From: Metallumcola ferriviriculae
GTDB taxonomy: Bacteria; Bacillota; JADQBR01
Assembly: GCF_035573695.1 (NCBI RefSeq)
Contig: NZ_CP121694.1
Coordinates: forward strand, 968,501 to 1,032,500
Direction of reading: 5' to 3'
DNA length: 64,000 nt
Position 1 is the stretch's first letter. Every line of letters starts with the position of its first letter. The notes beneath the pieces were generated by a model. The model was given only the letters and a program-made list of their open reading frames with translations. It was not told where the DNA came from and ran no database searches. Both the position numbers and the translations under genes were made by a program. Positions 9,090 through 16,810 of the stretch are shown piece after piece.

Positions 9090-10517
9090 GTGCGTACCGC
9101 GCAACAATATGTAGATAAATTGAAATCTATGCGGCCTAACGTATATCGTGATGGCAAAATTGTTCCACGGGATGATAGTCAAATAATGCCCGGTATTAAT
9201 GTGATATCTACTACTTTTAATGCTATCCAACAAGCCGATTTGAAGGATTTGGCAGTGGTAACCTCACATCTTACTGGCGAGCCAATAAACCGGTTTGCTC
9301 ATATCCACCAGAATAAAGATGATCTATTGGCCAAACAGGAAATGACTAGGGTCTTGTGCCAAAAGGTGGGTGGATGTATCCAGCGCTGTATGGGAGTAGA
9401 TGCTTTAAATGCTCTGTCGGTAGTTACAAAAGAGATTGATGAAAAACACGGGACTGAGTATTATGAACGATTTTTAGCCTATTTAGAGTATTACCAGCAA
9501 AATGATTTGGTAGGCAATTGCGCACAAACTGACGTCAAAGGCGACCGCAGTAAACGACCCCATCAGCAGCAAGATCCGGATTTGTATTTACGGGTGGTAG
9601 AAAAAAGAAAGGATGGGATAGTGGTGCGGGGTGCTAAAGCTCATAATACAGTGGCCCCTTATGCGGATGAAATACTCGTGGTACCTACCAGGGCGCTAGC
9701 TCCCGAGGATGCGGATTGGGCTGTAGCATTTGCTATTCCAGCTGACACTGAGGGTGTGAAATTGTTGATTAGATCCACCGCGGTACGCCCTCGGGTACGC
9801 CTCCAGGCTCCCGTTGCAGAAATTGGGATGAGTGATTCCTTAACTATTTTCGACAACGTATTTGTTCCATGGGAGCGTGTGTTCATGTGCGGTGAGTGGG
9901 AATATGGGGGTAGGCTGGCTGCTCTTTTTGCTACCTATCACCGGCATAGCTACACGGGATGTAAACCAGGTATCGCTGACGTTATTATGGGCGCTGCTGC
10001 CCTGGTCGCTGAGTACAATGGAATTTCCAAAGCTCAACATGTACGTGATAAAATTGCTGATTTAATAGCTGTGGCAGAACTGGTTTATTCAGGGGGGATA
10101 GCAGCGTCAGTGAAGTGCCATCAAGCGAGTTCGGGCACGTGCATTCCGAATACAGTTTATACTAATGTGGCCCGGTACCATGCAGGTACTCACCTATATC
10201 ATGAATACGAGACTTTGGCAGACCTGGCTGGTGGTTTAATCGCCACTTTGCCCCCGGAAGCAGATTGGTATAATCCAGAAACCCAAGAATTATTGGAGAA
10301 ATATATAATGCGTAACCCTAACATCTCTGCAGAAAATCAACATCGCTGTTTTCGAATGATATCCGATTTGCTATGTTCCAGTTGGGGTGGAGTACAACAG
10401 GTAGCAGGTCTCCATGGCGGGGGTTCGCCTATCATGGAAAAAATAGCTATTACCCAACAGTATGACTTGGATTTGAAGAAGGATATAGCCAAATATCTTG
10501 CGGGGATAAAGGCTTAA
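9090..10517 (+). CDS. 4-hydroxybutyryl-CoA dehydratase / vinylacetyl-CoA isomerase-like flavoprotein
   Basis: This belongs to the acyl-CoA dehydrogenase-fold family shared by HpaB monooxygenases and AbfD dehydratases (475 residues). All four [4Fe-4S] ligands known from Clostridium AbfD appear in place: C96 and C100 in GGCIQRCMG, and H284 and C291 in HRHSYTGC. Their spacings equal those of C99/C103 and H292/C299. The proposed catalytic Tyr (Y288) is also kept. This favours an oxygen-sensitive radical dehydratase over a 4-hydroxyphenylacetate hydroxylase. It starts at GTG 9090 after AAGGAGGGAA. It follows BKACE by 94 bp and is the last gene of the locus. The substrate is unknown; 4-hydroxybutyryl-CoA or a related hydroxyacyl-CoA is likely. 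Confidence 0.85.
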   Translation: MRTAQQYVDKLKSMRPNVYRDGKIVPRDDSQIMPGINVISTTFNAIQQADLKDLAVVTSHLTGEPINRFAHIHQNKDDLLAKQEMTRVLCQKVGGCIQRCMGVDALNALSVVTKEIDEKHGTEYYERFLAYLEYYQQNDLVGNCAQTDVKGDRSKRPHQQQDPDLYLRVVEKRKDGIVVRGAKAHNTVAPYADEILVVPTRALAPEDADWAVAFAIPADTEGVKLLIRSTAVRPRVRLQAPVAEIGMSDSLTIFDNVFVPWERVFMCGEWEYGGRLAALFATYHRHSYTGCKPGIADVIMGAAALVAEYNGISKAQHVRDKIADLIAVAELVYSGGIAASVKCHQASSGTCIPNTVYTNVARYHAGTHLYHEYETLADLAGGLIATLPPEADWYNPETQELLEKYIMRNPNISAENQHRCFRMISDLLCSSWGGVQQVAGLHGGGSPIMEKIAITQQYDLDLKKDIAKYLAGIKA

Positions 10518-10581
10518 TTGCCTTGCCATATTTGAAGATATCTACAAACGATGGGATAAACCTACCGCGGAAGAGATAGTA

Positions 10582-10626
10582 AAAACCAGCCGACCAGCTG
10601 CTTTAGCAGCTGGCGGCTGGTTTTAG
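10582..10626 (+). terminator. Strong terminator closing the ketone locus
   Basis: AAAACCAGCCG-A-CCAGCTGC (10582-10601) pairs with GCAGCTGGCGGCTGGTTTT (10606-10624) over about 19 bp with one bulged A. The core resembles the spoVR-tail hairpins at 624 and 14160. Confidence 0.85.
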
Positions 10627-10657
10627 TGGGGAATATGCCGCGGTGCCATTTTGTTCT

Positions 10658-10682
10658 ATCCTGACCTGTACCTGGTCAGGAT
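10658..10682. repeat. Perfect inverted repeat
   Basis: ATCCTGACC (10658-10666) and GGTCAGGAT (10674-10682) flank a 7-nt loop. It lacks a T-run, so it may be an operator or a second weak terminator. The rest of the gap 10518-10825 holds only this, the preceding terminator and the ribosome site of the broken gene at 10826. Confidence 0.5.
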
Positions 10683-10825
10683 TTACTTATGATGCACTTT
10701 AAGGAACAGAAACAGAAACAGAATGAGCTTGTTTATGGAGAAAAACAAACTTCCAAAGCTATAGTCAAATTGTTACAGTTTTAATTTACTTTCTGAAACA
10801 AAAACTATCTTTGGAGGTGCTATTT

Positions 10826-10978
10826 ATGCATACCTTTCGAAAATATATGTTAGTATTTCTTTTTTTTTTTTATAATAGGCTTGCTTTTTGCACCAACTCA
10901 TACCGCTGTCTCATCTTTGGAGCAAAGTAAAATTCAACAACAACAGGAGAAAGAAAATGAGGAATTAACACAACTATA
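10826..10978 (+). pseudogene. 5' remnant of a secreted protein gene, frameshifted in a T-tract and truncated
   Basis: GGAGG (10813-10817) lies 8 bp before ATG 10826. The frame gives MHTFRKYMLVFLF, then a run of 12 T (10860-10871) shifts the frame. Removing one T restores a signal peptide ending LLFAPTHTAVSS, followed by SLEQSKIQQQQEKENEELTQ, a coiled-coil-like start typical of secreted cell-wall proteins. Coding similarity stops at about 10978, where the opposite-strand MFS gene ends. The rest of the gene is absent, apparently lost when the TetR/MFS segment arrived. The parent family is not certain. Confidence 0.6.
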
Positions 10979-12274
10979 TTATGTAATGCTATTACTAATG
11001 GTTTGTTCCAATGCTCTTATTTGTTGTACTCGTCCGATAATGAGAGCAAGGATTGAAACAAGTAAGCCGGAAAGGAAGAACAGAAAACCGATGCCTCTTC
11101 CTTGTCCTATGCCGATGATTATCCCCGCTGTTTGGCTTAGTGCTCCATCAGGGTAAAATAGCGGGTTAAATAGGTGATCAGCTAAAAAACCTGCTGATCC
11201 AAATGCCAATATGTAACCAACTTGGGAGATAGCATAAACTAAGGACCAAACCCTTCCTTGTTTTTGATTATCTATATTTTTCCGAATAAGAACCTCCAGA
11301 GTGGTGTTTACAAAGGGGAGGGTACAAAAAAATAGAAAACAAAAGATGATAATCAATAAAACTGTTGTGGATAGGCCAACGAGGGCATAAAATAGACCAG
11401 CAAGGGCAAGGGATAATGAAAGTGAAAACACCTTGCTTTTATTTATCCCATATATTCCGATAAAAAGACTGCTTACAAGCATTCCTGATGCTGATACGGA
11501 AAGGGCAATACCCAGAGTCTTAGAATCAGTCAATGTCAGCATCATAGGTCCAAATAGCGATTGAAATAACGCTATAAAAAAGCAAACCATTGAGGTTAGC
11601 AGAACTAACCATAAAACTCCTTTCTGAGAGAGCAAGTATTGGAAGGCATCGTTAATGTCATGAAAAAATCTCTGCCTTTCATGCTTTGGAGTAACGGCAT
11701 CTTGCTTCGCAATCATAAACATAACTGCGACAGCAAATAAAAAGGTCAAAATATCGATTATTAAAACTACTTTTATATCAAAAAAACTTATAAGGAACCC
11801 CGCAGCAATAGGAGATATTAAATATTGAGCCGACCCTGCTAATTGTATAAGGCCGCTTGCCTGGGAATATAACTTTTCAGTGACCAAATCGGTGACAGCA
11901 GCCTTATAGGCGGGGTTATGAATAGCCGCAAAAACCGAACTGATTGCTACTCCAAGGTAAATGTGCCATAAGTCTAAACTTCCCCATAGCATGACAAGCA
12001 GGATAAATAATATACCTGTAATAGCACCCGCATCCCCAACTATCATCATCTTCTTGCGTTCTAATCTGTCTGCAAGCACCCCGCCAAAAGGAAGCAGAAT
12101 GAATGTGGGCAGGAAAGAGAAAAGAATGACTAAAGAATAGCTCGTAGCCGATTGAGTTTTCTGAAAGACAAAAACACCTAATGCGAAAGCTGTAAGTCCA
12201 CTCCCGATAGCAGAAAACAACTGGCCCGACCAAATAATGAGGAATCTTCTAAAATGTTTTTCTTGAGCATTCAC
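10979..12274 (-). CDS. MFS transporter (multidrug/efflux type)
   Basis: A 431-residue, 12-helix integral membrane protein. The major-facilitator motif A appears as GGVLADRLERKK after the second helix. The sequence resembles the MFS_3 (EntS/macrolide efflux-like) group. It starts at GTG with AGAAGG upstream. It is the last gene of a leftward three-gene set with a CPBP protease and a TetR repressor, so it probably exports a compound sensed by that repressor. Its stop codon abuts the broken gene at 10826. The substrate cannot be inferred. Confidence 0.85.
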   Translation of the reverse strand: MNAQEKHFRRFLIIWSGQLFSAIGSGLTAFALGVFVFQKTQSATSYSLVILFSFLPTFILLPFGGVLADRLERKKMMIVGDAGAITGILFILLVMLWGSLDLWHIYLGVAISSVFAAIHNPAYKAAVTDLVTEKLYSQASGLIQLAGSAQYLISPIAAGFLISFFDIKVVLIIDILTFLFAVAVMFMIAKQDAVTPKHERQRFFHDINDAFQYLLSQKGVLWLVLLTSMVCFFIALFQSLFGPMMLTLTDSKTLGIALSVSASGMLVSSLFIGIYGINKSKVFSLSLSLALAGLFYALVGLSTTVLLIIIFCFLFFCTLPFVNTTLEVLIRKNIDNQKQGRVWSLVYAISQVGYILAFGSAGFLADHLFNPLFYPDGALSQTAGIIIGIGQGRGIGFLFFLSGLLVSILALIIGRVQQIRALEQTISNSIT

Positions 12275-12386
12275 CTTCTATTACTCCTCTCTCATCAACC
12301 ACCAGCTAGCAAAAATTCAACTCAATCTAGATGAATCATTATGTTTTTATTCATTCTTATCAATGCGGACGTAATAATTAGTAAAA

Positions 12387-13241
12387 TTACAGTGTTAGTA
12401 GATTAAGCGGTTTATTCCCTGCAGAAGTGTCTTTTTGAGCGAAAAACATCTCCCTGTCTAATGCAACAATAACTGCAACAACAACAGTCAAGACTACAGT
12501 TTCGATGATCTTTGTTGTCTGTGATATAGCAACCATTTCTTGTGACATATTAACAATGAAGTGGAAGAGAATGGCCGCGATAACACTTTTCCGGTTTTTT
12601 ATGCACATCCAACTAATAATTACTCCCATTGGGATAATGCTGACAAAAAAGTTCACGGCGAACCAGATGCTTTCCTGAAATATTTCATATTGATATGAAT
12701 TATTAACAAAAATGAGGGGAAAGTGCCAGAGTGACCAGAGTATGCTGAATGTAATAGATGCCGTAAATATACTATAGCGACTTTGCAGACTGTCAAATGC
12801 ATATCCCCTCCAGCCAAGCTCTTCAAAACTTGCGGCTAGTATTAACAGGAGTAATACTGGAACAATACCTGTTGAAAACGAGAACCCTTCGGCAAGTTGA
12901 AGCTGGGAAATGGACCCTCCAAAGGGTAGAGACAGAACGATAGATATCAGCACAGATAGCGGCATTAGTAAAAAAAGTGCCGGCAACATCTTGGTCTGTA
13001 TTAACTTCGGATTAATAAGTCGGTTTAAAAAATCCTTTTTAAGATCGGAATTCTTCGAAATCATAAACATTGCAACCGATACAAGAAATGGCGTCATCAG
13101 TCCAGGAAGCATAAATAGTACATATAGTCCGCTTTTACCATTTTGATAACTTACATATGCTCCTGCAAACCAGAGGACATACGTTATTATAAAGGTTACT
13201 ATGAAATATACCTTAGGGTTGTACTTGTAGTTTGAAATCAT
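12387..13241 (-). CDS. CPBP-family intramembrane metalloprotease (CAAX protease-like)
   Basis: A 284-residue multi-pass membrane protein with the CPBP/ABI signature EExxxR in SFEELGWRGY and a downstream His motif, LWHFPLIF. Such glutamic intramembrane proteases process prenylated proteins in eukaryotes and serve in bacteriocin self-immunity or unknown roles in Firmicutes. AAGGAGG precedes the ATG. A TetR-type operator (13259-13271) sits directly upstream, so it is probably repressed by the neighbouring TetR protein and co-expressed with the MFS gene 112 bp downstream. Confidence 0.85.
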   Translation of the reverse strand: MISNYKYNPKVYFIVTFIITYVLWFAGAYVSYQNGKSGLYVLFMLPGLMTPFLVSVAMFMISKNSDLKKDFLNRLINPKLIQTKMLPALFLLMPLSVLISIVLSLPFGGSISQLQLAEGFSFSTGIVPVLLLLILAASFEELGWRGYAFDSLQSRYSIFTASITFSILWSLWHFPLIFVNNSYQYEIFQESIWFAVNFFVSIIPMGVIISWMCIKNRKSVIAAILFHFIVNMSQEMVAISQTTKIIETVVLTVVVAVIVALDREMFFAQKDTSAGNKPLNLLTL

Positions 13242-13258
13242 TTTTTTCCTCCTTATAA

Positions 13259-13271
13259 TGACTAGCAGTCA
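13259..13271. promoter_or_regulatory. TetR-type operator upstream of the CPBP protease gene
   Basis: TGACTAGCAGTCA is a palindrome with the same TGAC-N5-GTCA frame as the operator in the tetR promoter at 14025. It lies immediately upstream of the ribosome site. Confidence 0.6.
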
Positions 13272-13358
13272 TGTTCTTATTTCCTAAAAAGCCATAAAAA
13301 TTTAAAGTTATTGCCACGGCTTTAGTACATCTGCAATATTCAAGATATATTAAATTCT

Positions 13359-13970
13359 TTAAATAAATGAGAAAGACCCCGGTTTCGCCCCTAATGACCT
13401 TTCAATAATAGCCTGCATGGATTGTATTCGTTTCTTCTGCTCTTCCTGGGTCCAGTTAAAGAGGCCTGATTCCAGAAGAAATTGGGAACTTGCAAGAAGG
13501 AACTGTATTGTTTCCAGGGAGTTCTCCACATCAAAAACACCTTCCTTTTTGCCTTGTTCAATAACTTGGGCGAATATAGGAGAAATTTTTGTAACAATTT
13601 CAATGTTAATTCGCTCATGAAGTTCTCTGTTTTCAGGTTGATGCAGGTGTTCCATCAGCTCACTTTCTGTTTCTGGAAGCTGGTTTTGGCCCCTTAACAT
13701 TTGTTGCATCTTAACCATTGCTCTCATCTTAGGCTCAGCTGCAATTTTTTTATACTCTGTGCACACTTCATCGACCATCGAGTGAACAAGGGCATCTAGA
13801 ACATCTTCCTTGGATTTAAAGTAATAATAAAATGTACCTTTCGCCACTCCCGCCTTCTGAATAATAGCCTCTACAGTCGCATTGACGTATCCCTGATTTT
13901 TAATCAACTCCCCGGCAACCTCAAGTATCTCTTTGCGCCGTGTCTTAGGATCTTTAACAATTCTTTTCAT
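13359..13970 (-). CDS. TetR/AcrR-family transcriptional repressor
   Basis: A 203-residue regulator with the classical N-terminal helix-turn-helix: TRRKEILEVAGELI, ATVEAIIQKAGVAKGTFYYYF and KSKEDVLDALV. The C-terminal ligand domain is divergent. GGAGG precedes the ATG. The promoter carries TGACCGTCGGTCA across the -35, so autorepression is likely. It should control the two downstream leftward genes (CPBP protease and MFS exporter), a typical drug-inducible efflux arrangement. The ligand is unknown. Confidence 0.9.
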   Translation of the reverse strand: MKRIVKDPKTRRKEILEVAGELIKNQGYVNATVEAIIQKAGVAKGTFYYYFKSKEDVLDALVHSMVDEVCTEYKKIAAEPKMRAMVKMQQMLRGQNQLPETESELMEHLHQPENRELHERINIEIVTKISPIFAQVIEQGKKEGVFDVENSLETIQFLLASSQFLLESGLFNWTQEEQKKRIQSMQAIIERSLGAKPGSFSFI

Positions 13971-13983
13971 GATTACCTCCTAT

Positions 13984-14038
13984 TGCCTATCGGTCAGTAT
14001 CTAATAGTATTTATACCATATGACTGACCGTCGGTCAA
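13984..14038 (-). promoter_or_regulatory. tetR promoter with two TetR operators
   Basis: On the minus strand, -35 TTGACC (14038-14033) and -10 TATAAA (14015-14010) are 17 bp apart. The palindrome TGACCGTCGGTCA (14025-14037) covers the -35. A second site, TGCCTATCGGTCA (13984-13996), matching at 10 of 13 positions, lies near the start point. Confidence 0.7.
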
Positions 14039-14117
14039 TAAATTTCTTAAAGATTCCTTCATTCTATTTTTTGTTGCTTAGATAACAAAAGGCGTCGAAA
14101 TTTCTAAACCCTTTTAT

Positions 14118-14188
14118 GGGTAAGAACGTGAAATTCTCATGCGACGGCAAGAGAAACAGCCGCCAGCTGGCGTTGATGCAGTTGGCGG
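14118..14188 (+). repeat. Decayed second copy of the spoVR gene end
   Basis: This stretch matches 583-651: GTGAAATTCTCATGCGACGG here against GTGAAAGTTTCATACGACGG there, and AACAGCCGCCAGCTG in both. It would encode GKNVKFSCDGKRNSRQL, against GKHVKVSYDGKKNSRQL in the first copy, but has no upstream gene and has lost the stop codon. The rest of the 445-bp gap 13971-14415 holds the tetR promoter and A+T-rich sequence with no recognisable gene. Confidence 0.7.
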
Positions 14189-14195
14189 TTTTTTT
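14160..14195 (+). terminator. Terminator hairpin of the decayed spoVR tail
   Basis: CCGCCAGCTG (14160-14169) pairs with CAGTTGGCGG (14179-14188), with one wobble, followed by seven T. Confidence 0.7.
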
Positions 14196-14415
14196 CATTT
14201 CGGCAACCTATATTTATTAACCAGTCATTTATTAAGGAGTGTTAAACGAAGGCTGGGCAACGTTTTGGCAACTTCGCATCACGCGGGGGATGTTAATTTG
14301 CATTACTTAAAATTTTTTTGAGGAAAATTTATGCAATAAAACCCTTTATTGGTTAGTAGTTAAAAAAGGAGTGTTAAGTCACGTAATATTTTTGGTTGTA
14401 AAGGAGTGGTGAAGA

Positions 14416-15036
14416 ATGATGAAGAATCTATTCTTCGTTATTACTATTTTGGTGGTGTCAGTTGTACTGACGGGTTTCCTTACTCAAAGTAAAGTAAGCT
14501 CATTACATCACCGTGATATGGAAATTTCCCAACATCAACTGATTGATATCAGTGGGGAAATAAAGCGTGTCATATTGGCGAAGCGCACAGCGCGTGAGGA
14601 AGTAAAAATATTTGCTGAAAAATATAATACTACCCCAGACATAATTCAGCTTATAAATGAAAAGGCAAAAAAATATGCTTTGCCCAAAGAGATGGTCTAT
14701 AATTTGATCGAAACTGAGAGCAAATTTCGCCCGGAAGCTGTTAATAATCAAAATACCAACGGCACAGTGGATAGGGGCCTAATGCAAATAAACAGTAGAT
14801 ACGCACCTTGGTTTGCGCAAAAAGTGGGGATTGATAATTTCAACTATAAAATGTTGTTTCAACCGGAAATAAATTTGGAAATCGGGATGTGGTACCTAAA
14901 ATCCATGTACAATCGGTATCACAACTGGCACGCAGTGCTAACTGCATACAACAAAGGTCCCACCGGTATGAAAAGGTATTACCGCAGAACCGGTGCATAT
15001 CAAAGTAGATACAGTGCGGTTGTTTTATCTGAATAA
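14416..15036 (+). CDS. Lytic transglycosylase, SLT domain
   Basis: A 206-residue exported murein hydrolase. An N-terminal membrane anchor or signal (LFFVITILVVSVVLTGFL) is followed by a short linker and an SLT domain. The catalytic Glu is in LIETESKFRPEAV, followed by GLMQINSRYAPWF and LTAYNKGPTGMKRYY. These enzymes cleave the glycan strand with formation of 1,6-anhydro-MurNAc. AAAGGAGTGG precedes the ATG. It is a single gene closed by its own hairpin. A role in spore or cell-wall remodelling is plausible but not shown by context. Confidence 0.88.
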   Translation: MMKNLFFVITILVVSVVLTGFLTQSKVSSLHHRDMEISQHQLIDISGEIKRVILAKRTAREEVKIFAEKYNTTPDIIQLINEKAKKYALPKEMVYNLIETESKFRPEAVNNQNTNGTVDRGLMQINSRYAPWFAQKVGIDNFNYKMLFQPEINLEIGMWYLKSMYNRYHNWHAVLTAYNKGPTGMKRYYRRTGAYQSRYSAVVLSE

Positions 15037-15115
15037 ATTATACACATTATTAAAAGTGTAAAAGAGAAGTTTTCTGGGGAAGAGTTTTATGTTTTTACAA
15101 TGCTGCATTTGAAAT

Positions 15116-15155
15116 AATAGAGCCTCAATCAATATTTATTGATTGAGGCTCTATT
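15116..15155. terminator. Terminator after the transglycosylase gene
   Basis: AATAGAGCCTCAATCAATA and its complement form an almost perfect 40-bp hairpin with a short loop. The flanking T-runs are weak. It may act on both strands. Confidence 0.7.
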
Positions 15156-15284
15156 GTGATAAAGTACGAGACCTTTATGTGATTGTCAATGAAGAAGACG
15201 GAATATCAACTAGAAAATTAAACCCATTTTTTTTGAGCAGTAAGGGTTTAGAAAATTTTAACTTTTTATATGGCAAAAGAAGAG

Positions 15285-15578
15285 TTATGATCCTTTGGGT
15301 TTAAATTCAATAACTTTACCTTTGGATGGAGCATCCGTGTTAATATGGTTAGTTTCACAAGATGAACATCCACTGCAACCGCTGTCAACGTCTACAAGAA
15401 ATTTTCGCCATTTAAGCTGCCAGCCGTTATCTGTTTCGCAGATTTTTGTTTCTATATCATATTGGGGTCCCCTAGGGACACTTGACAATCGTGATTCTGT
15501 TACCTTCACTATTTGAGCTACTTTTTCAGCTTCTTTGATATTAATAAAACTCTTGTTAATAGTTACCCAGTCTTCCAT
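15285..15578 (-). CDS. Small Cys-rich hypothetical protein
   Basis: I do not recognise the family. From the ATG at 15578 (GAGGTGATC ribosome site) it has 97 residues, starting MEDWVTINKSF. The middle is soluble. A cysteine cluster, CSGCSSCE, near residue 75 could bind metal or an Fe-S cluster, and the tail GKVIEFKPKGS is basic. The frame continues upstream to 15656, but the ribosome site supports the inner start. It stands alone, with a perfect inverted repeat upstream (15662-15696). Confidence 0.65.
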   Translation of the reverse strand: MEDWVTINKSFINIKEAEKVAQIVKVTESRLSSVPRGPQYDIETKICETDNGWQLKWRKFLVDVDSGCSGCSSCETNHINTDAPSKGKVIEFKPKGS

Positions 15579-15661
15579 AAGATCACCTCTAACATCCAAG
15601 ATAGAACATAATAGAAAATTTCTATAGCTAAATTTTACTCCTAATACGTTATGCATGTCAA

Positions 15662-15709
15662 ATGTTACCCATATCCCAGCAGGATATGGGTAACATGATT
15701 GGTTTTTTT
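15662..15709. repeat. Perfect 15-bp inverted repeat with T-run (terminator-like)
   Basis: ATGTTACCCATATCC (15662-15676) and its exact complement (15682-15696) flank CAGCA. A T-run follows at 15703-15709. No plus-strand gene ends here, so it is either a stranded terminator from a lost gene or a regulatory hairpin upstream of the minus-strand Cys-rich gene. Confidence 0.55.
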
Positions 15710-15795
15710 AATTAAGGCTTTTCAAATGAACTAACTTATAATATAATTATATTCGAAAATACTAATATACATTATCTAGTAACAGGGGTGAGGAA

Positions 15796-16072
15796 ATGAA
15801 CACAAAAAAAATTATCGGAACTCTAGGACTTGCCGGCTTTGTAGTCATGGCAGACAACTGGGTAGTTTCACCAATATTACCTGCTATAGCCAATGACCTT
15901 GGCTTGGAAATCAGTGAGGCAGGGCTGCTGATCACTGCTTATATGATCCCTTTCGGTCTTTTACAGCTGATTTTTGGACCGCTGGCGGATCGGTACGGTA
16001 AGCGGCAGGTAATAACTTTTTCTATGTTGTTTTTTACTGTGGCCACCGGCTTATGTGCTATTGGTGTGGCTT
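15796..16072 (+). pseudogene. MFS transporter, N-terminal fragment
   Basis: GGGGTGAGG precedes ATG 15796. The product MNTKKIIGTLG, MADNWVVSPILPAI, LLITAYMIPFGLLQLIFGPLADRYGKR is the first three helices, with motif A, of an MFS sugar/drug transporter. It stops abruptly after ATGLCAIGVA, where sequence of a different gene begins. About 300 residues are missing, so the product cannot transport. Confidence 0.75.
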
Positions 16073-16436
16073 AATTGTTCACGGCAGCCCCCGTATGTTA
16101 AATGAATATCTTCACGAGGGTACTGACGAGGATTATTTATTGCAGATGCTGGACGACTATGAAGCTGACATCTTAATATGCGGTCATACGCATAAACCTT
16201 ATTCTAGGACATTTTCTGGTGACAAGTTTGTGATTAACGTTGGTAGTGCGGGGAAACCCAAGCATGGAAACCCAAATGCCGTGTATGCTCTAATTGATGT
16301 TACCGATACTGTATCAGTACAATTTAAGCAAGTGCCATATGACTATGCATTTACTGCGCGGGCTATTGAAGAAAGTTCTCTCCCTGATGAATTCGCCGAG
16401 CTTATTAGAAAAGGCAGCCATCACCCTCTGGGGTAG
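16069..16436 (+). pseudogene. Metallophosphoesterase, C-terminal fragment
   Basis: In a different frame from the MFS fragment, the sequence reads LIVHGSPRMLNEYLHEG, ADILICGHTHKPYSR, FVINVGSAGKPKHGNPNA and ends EFAELIRKG. This is the C-terminal half of a calcineurin-like phosphoesterase (VHGSPR and GHTH are metal-binding motifs). The N-terminal half with the DxH and GDxxD metal ligands is absent and no ribosome site precedes it. The join to the MFS fragment is abrupt near 16070. Confidence 0.75.
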
Positions 16437-16750
16437 TACATAATTACCAACACCCCAAGTAAAGCAATCAAACCTCCGATAAGGTCAAATTTATCTGGAA
16501 CAATATTATCAAATTTCCAGCCCCAAAATATAGAAAGGACAATAAAAACCCCGCCATAAGCTGCGTAGACCCTTCCGAAATTAGCAGGTTGTAAAGTTGG
16601 GATAACCCCATATAATGCCAGAATAACCCCACCTAGTAGGCCAAACCAAATAACTTTACCTTCTCTCAACCACAGCCATACTAGATACCCTCCCCCAATT
16701 TCAAACAATCCTGCTAAGATAAAATAAAATAAAGACTTAAAGATATCCAT
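16421..16750 (-). CDS. YnfA/UPF0060 family small membrane protein
   Basis: A 109-residue four-helix protein with the family blocks [23 protein letters not shown] and [16 protein letters not shown]0060 proteins resemble small multidrug-resistance transporters, but their substrate is not established. GGAGCC near the ATG is a weak ribosome site. Its 3' end overlaps the last 16 bp of the metallophosphoesterase fragment on the other strand. A 23-bp near-palindrome lies 60 bp upstream. Confidence 0.88.
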   Translation of the reverse strand: MDIFKSLFYFILAGLFEIGGGYLVWLWLREGKVIWFGLLGGVILALYGVIPTLQPANFGRVYAAYGGVFIVLSIFWGWKFDNIVPDKFDLIGGLIALLGVLVIMYYPRG

Positions 16751-16810
16751 TAGTGGCTCCTTCCGGTAAGTTACTATGATTATCTTAGCACAGATTTAGG
16801 GAACTCCAAA

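Noticed and set aside
10881-11156. Open frame of 91 codons on the plus strand
   Set aside because: Its first 33 codons belong to the frameshifted secreted-protein remnant and the rest is the antisense of the MFS gene. It is a composite, not a gene.
10979-14038. Insertion sequence or integrase carrying the TetR cassette
   Set aside because: No transposase, integrase or terminal inverted repeats could be found. Acquisition is suggested only by the broken genes at the borders.
14139-14321. Open frame of 60 codons on the plus strand
   Set aside because: It begins inside the decayed spoVR tail and runs through its terminator hairpin. There is no ribosome site and no recognisable protein sequence.
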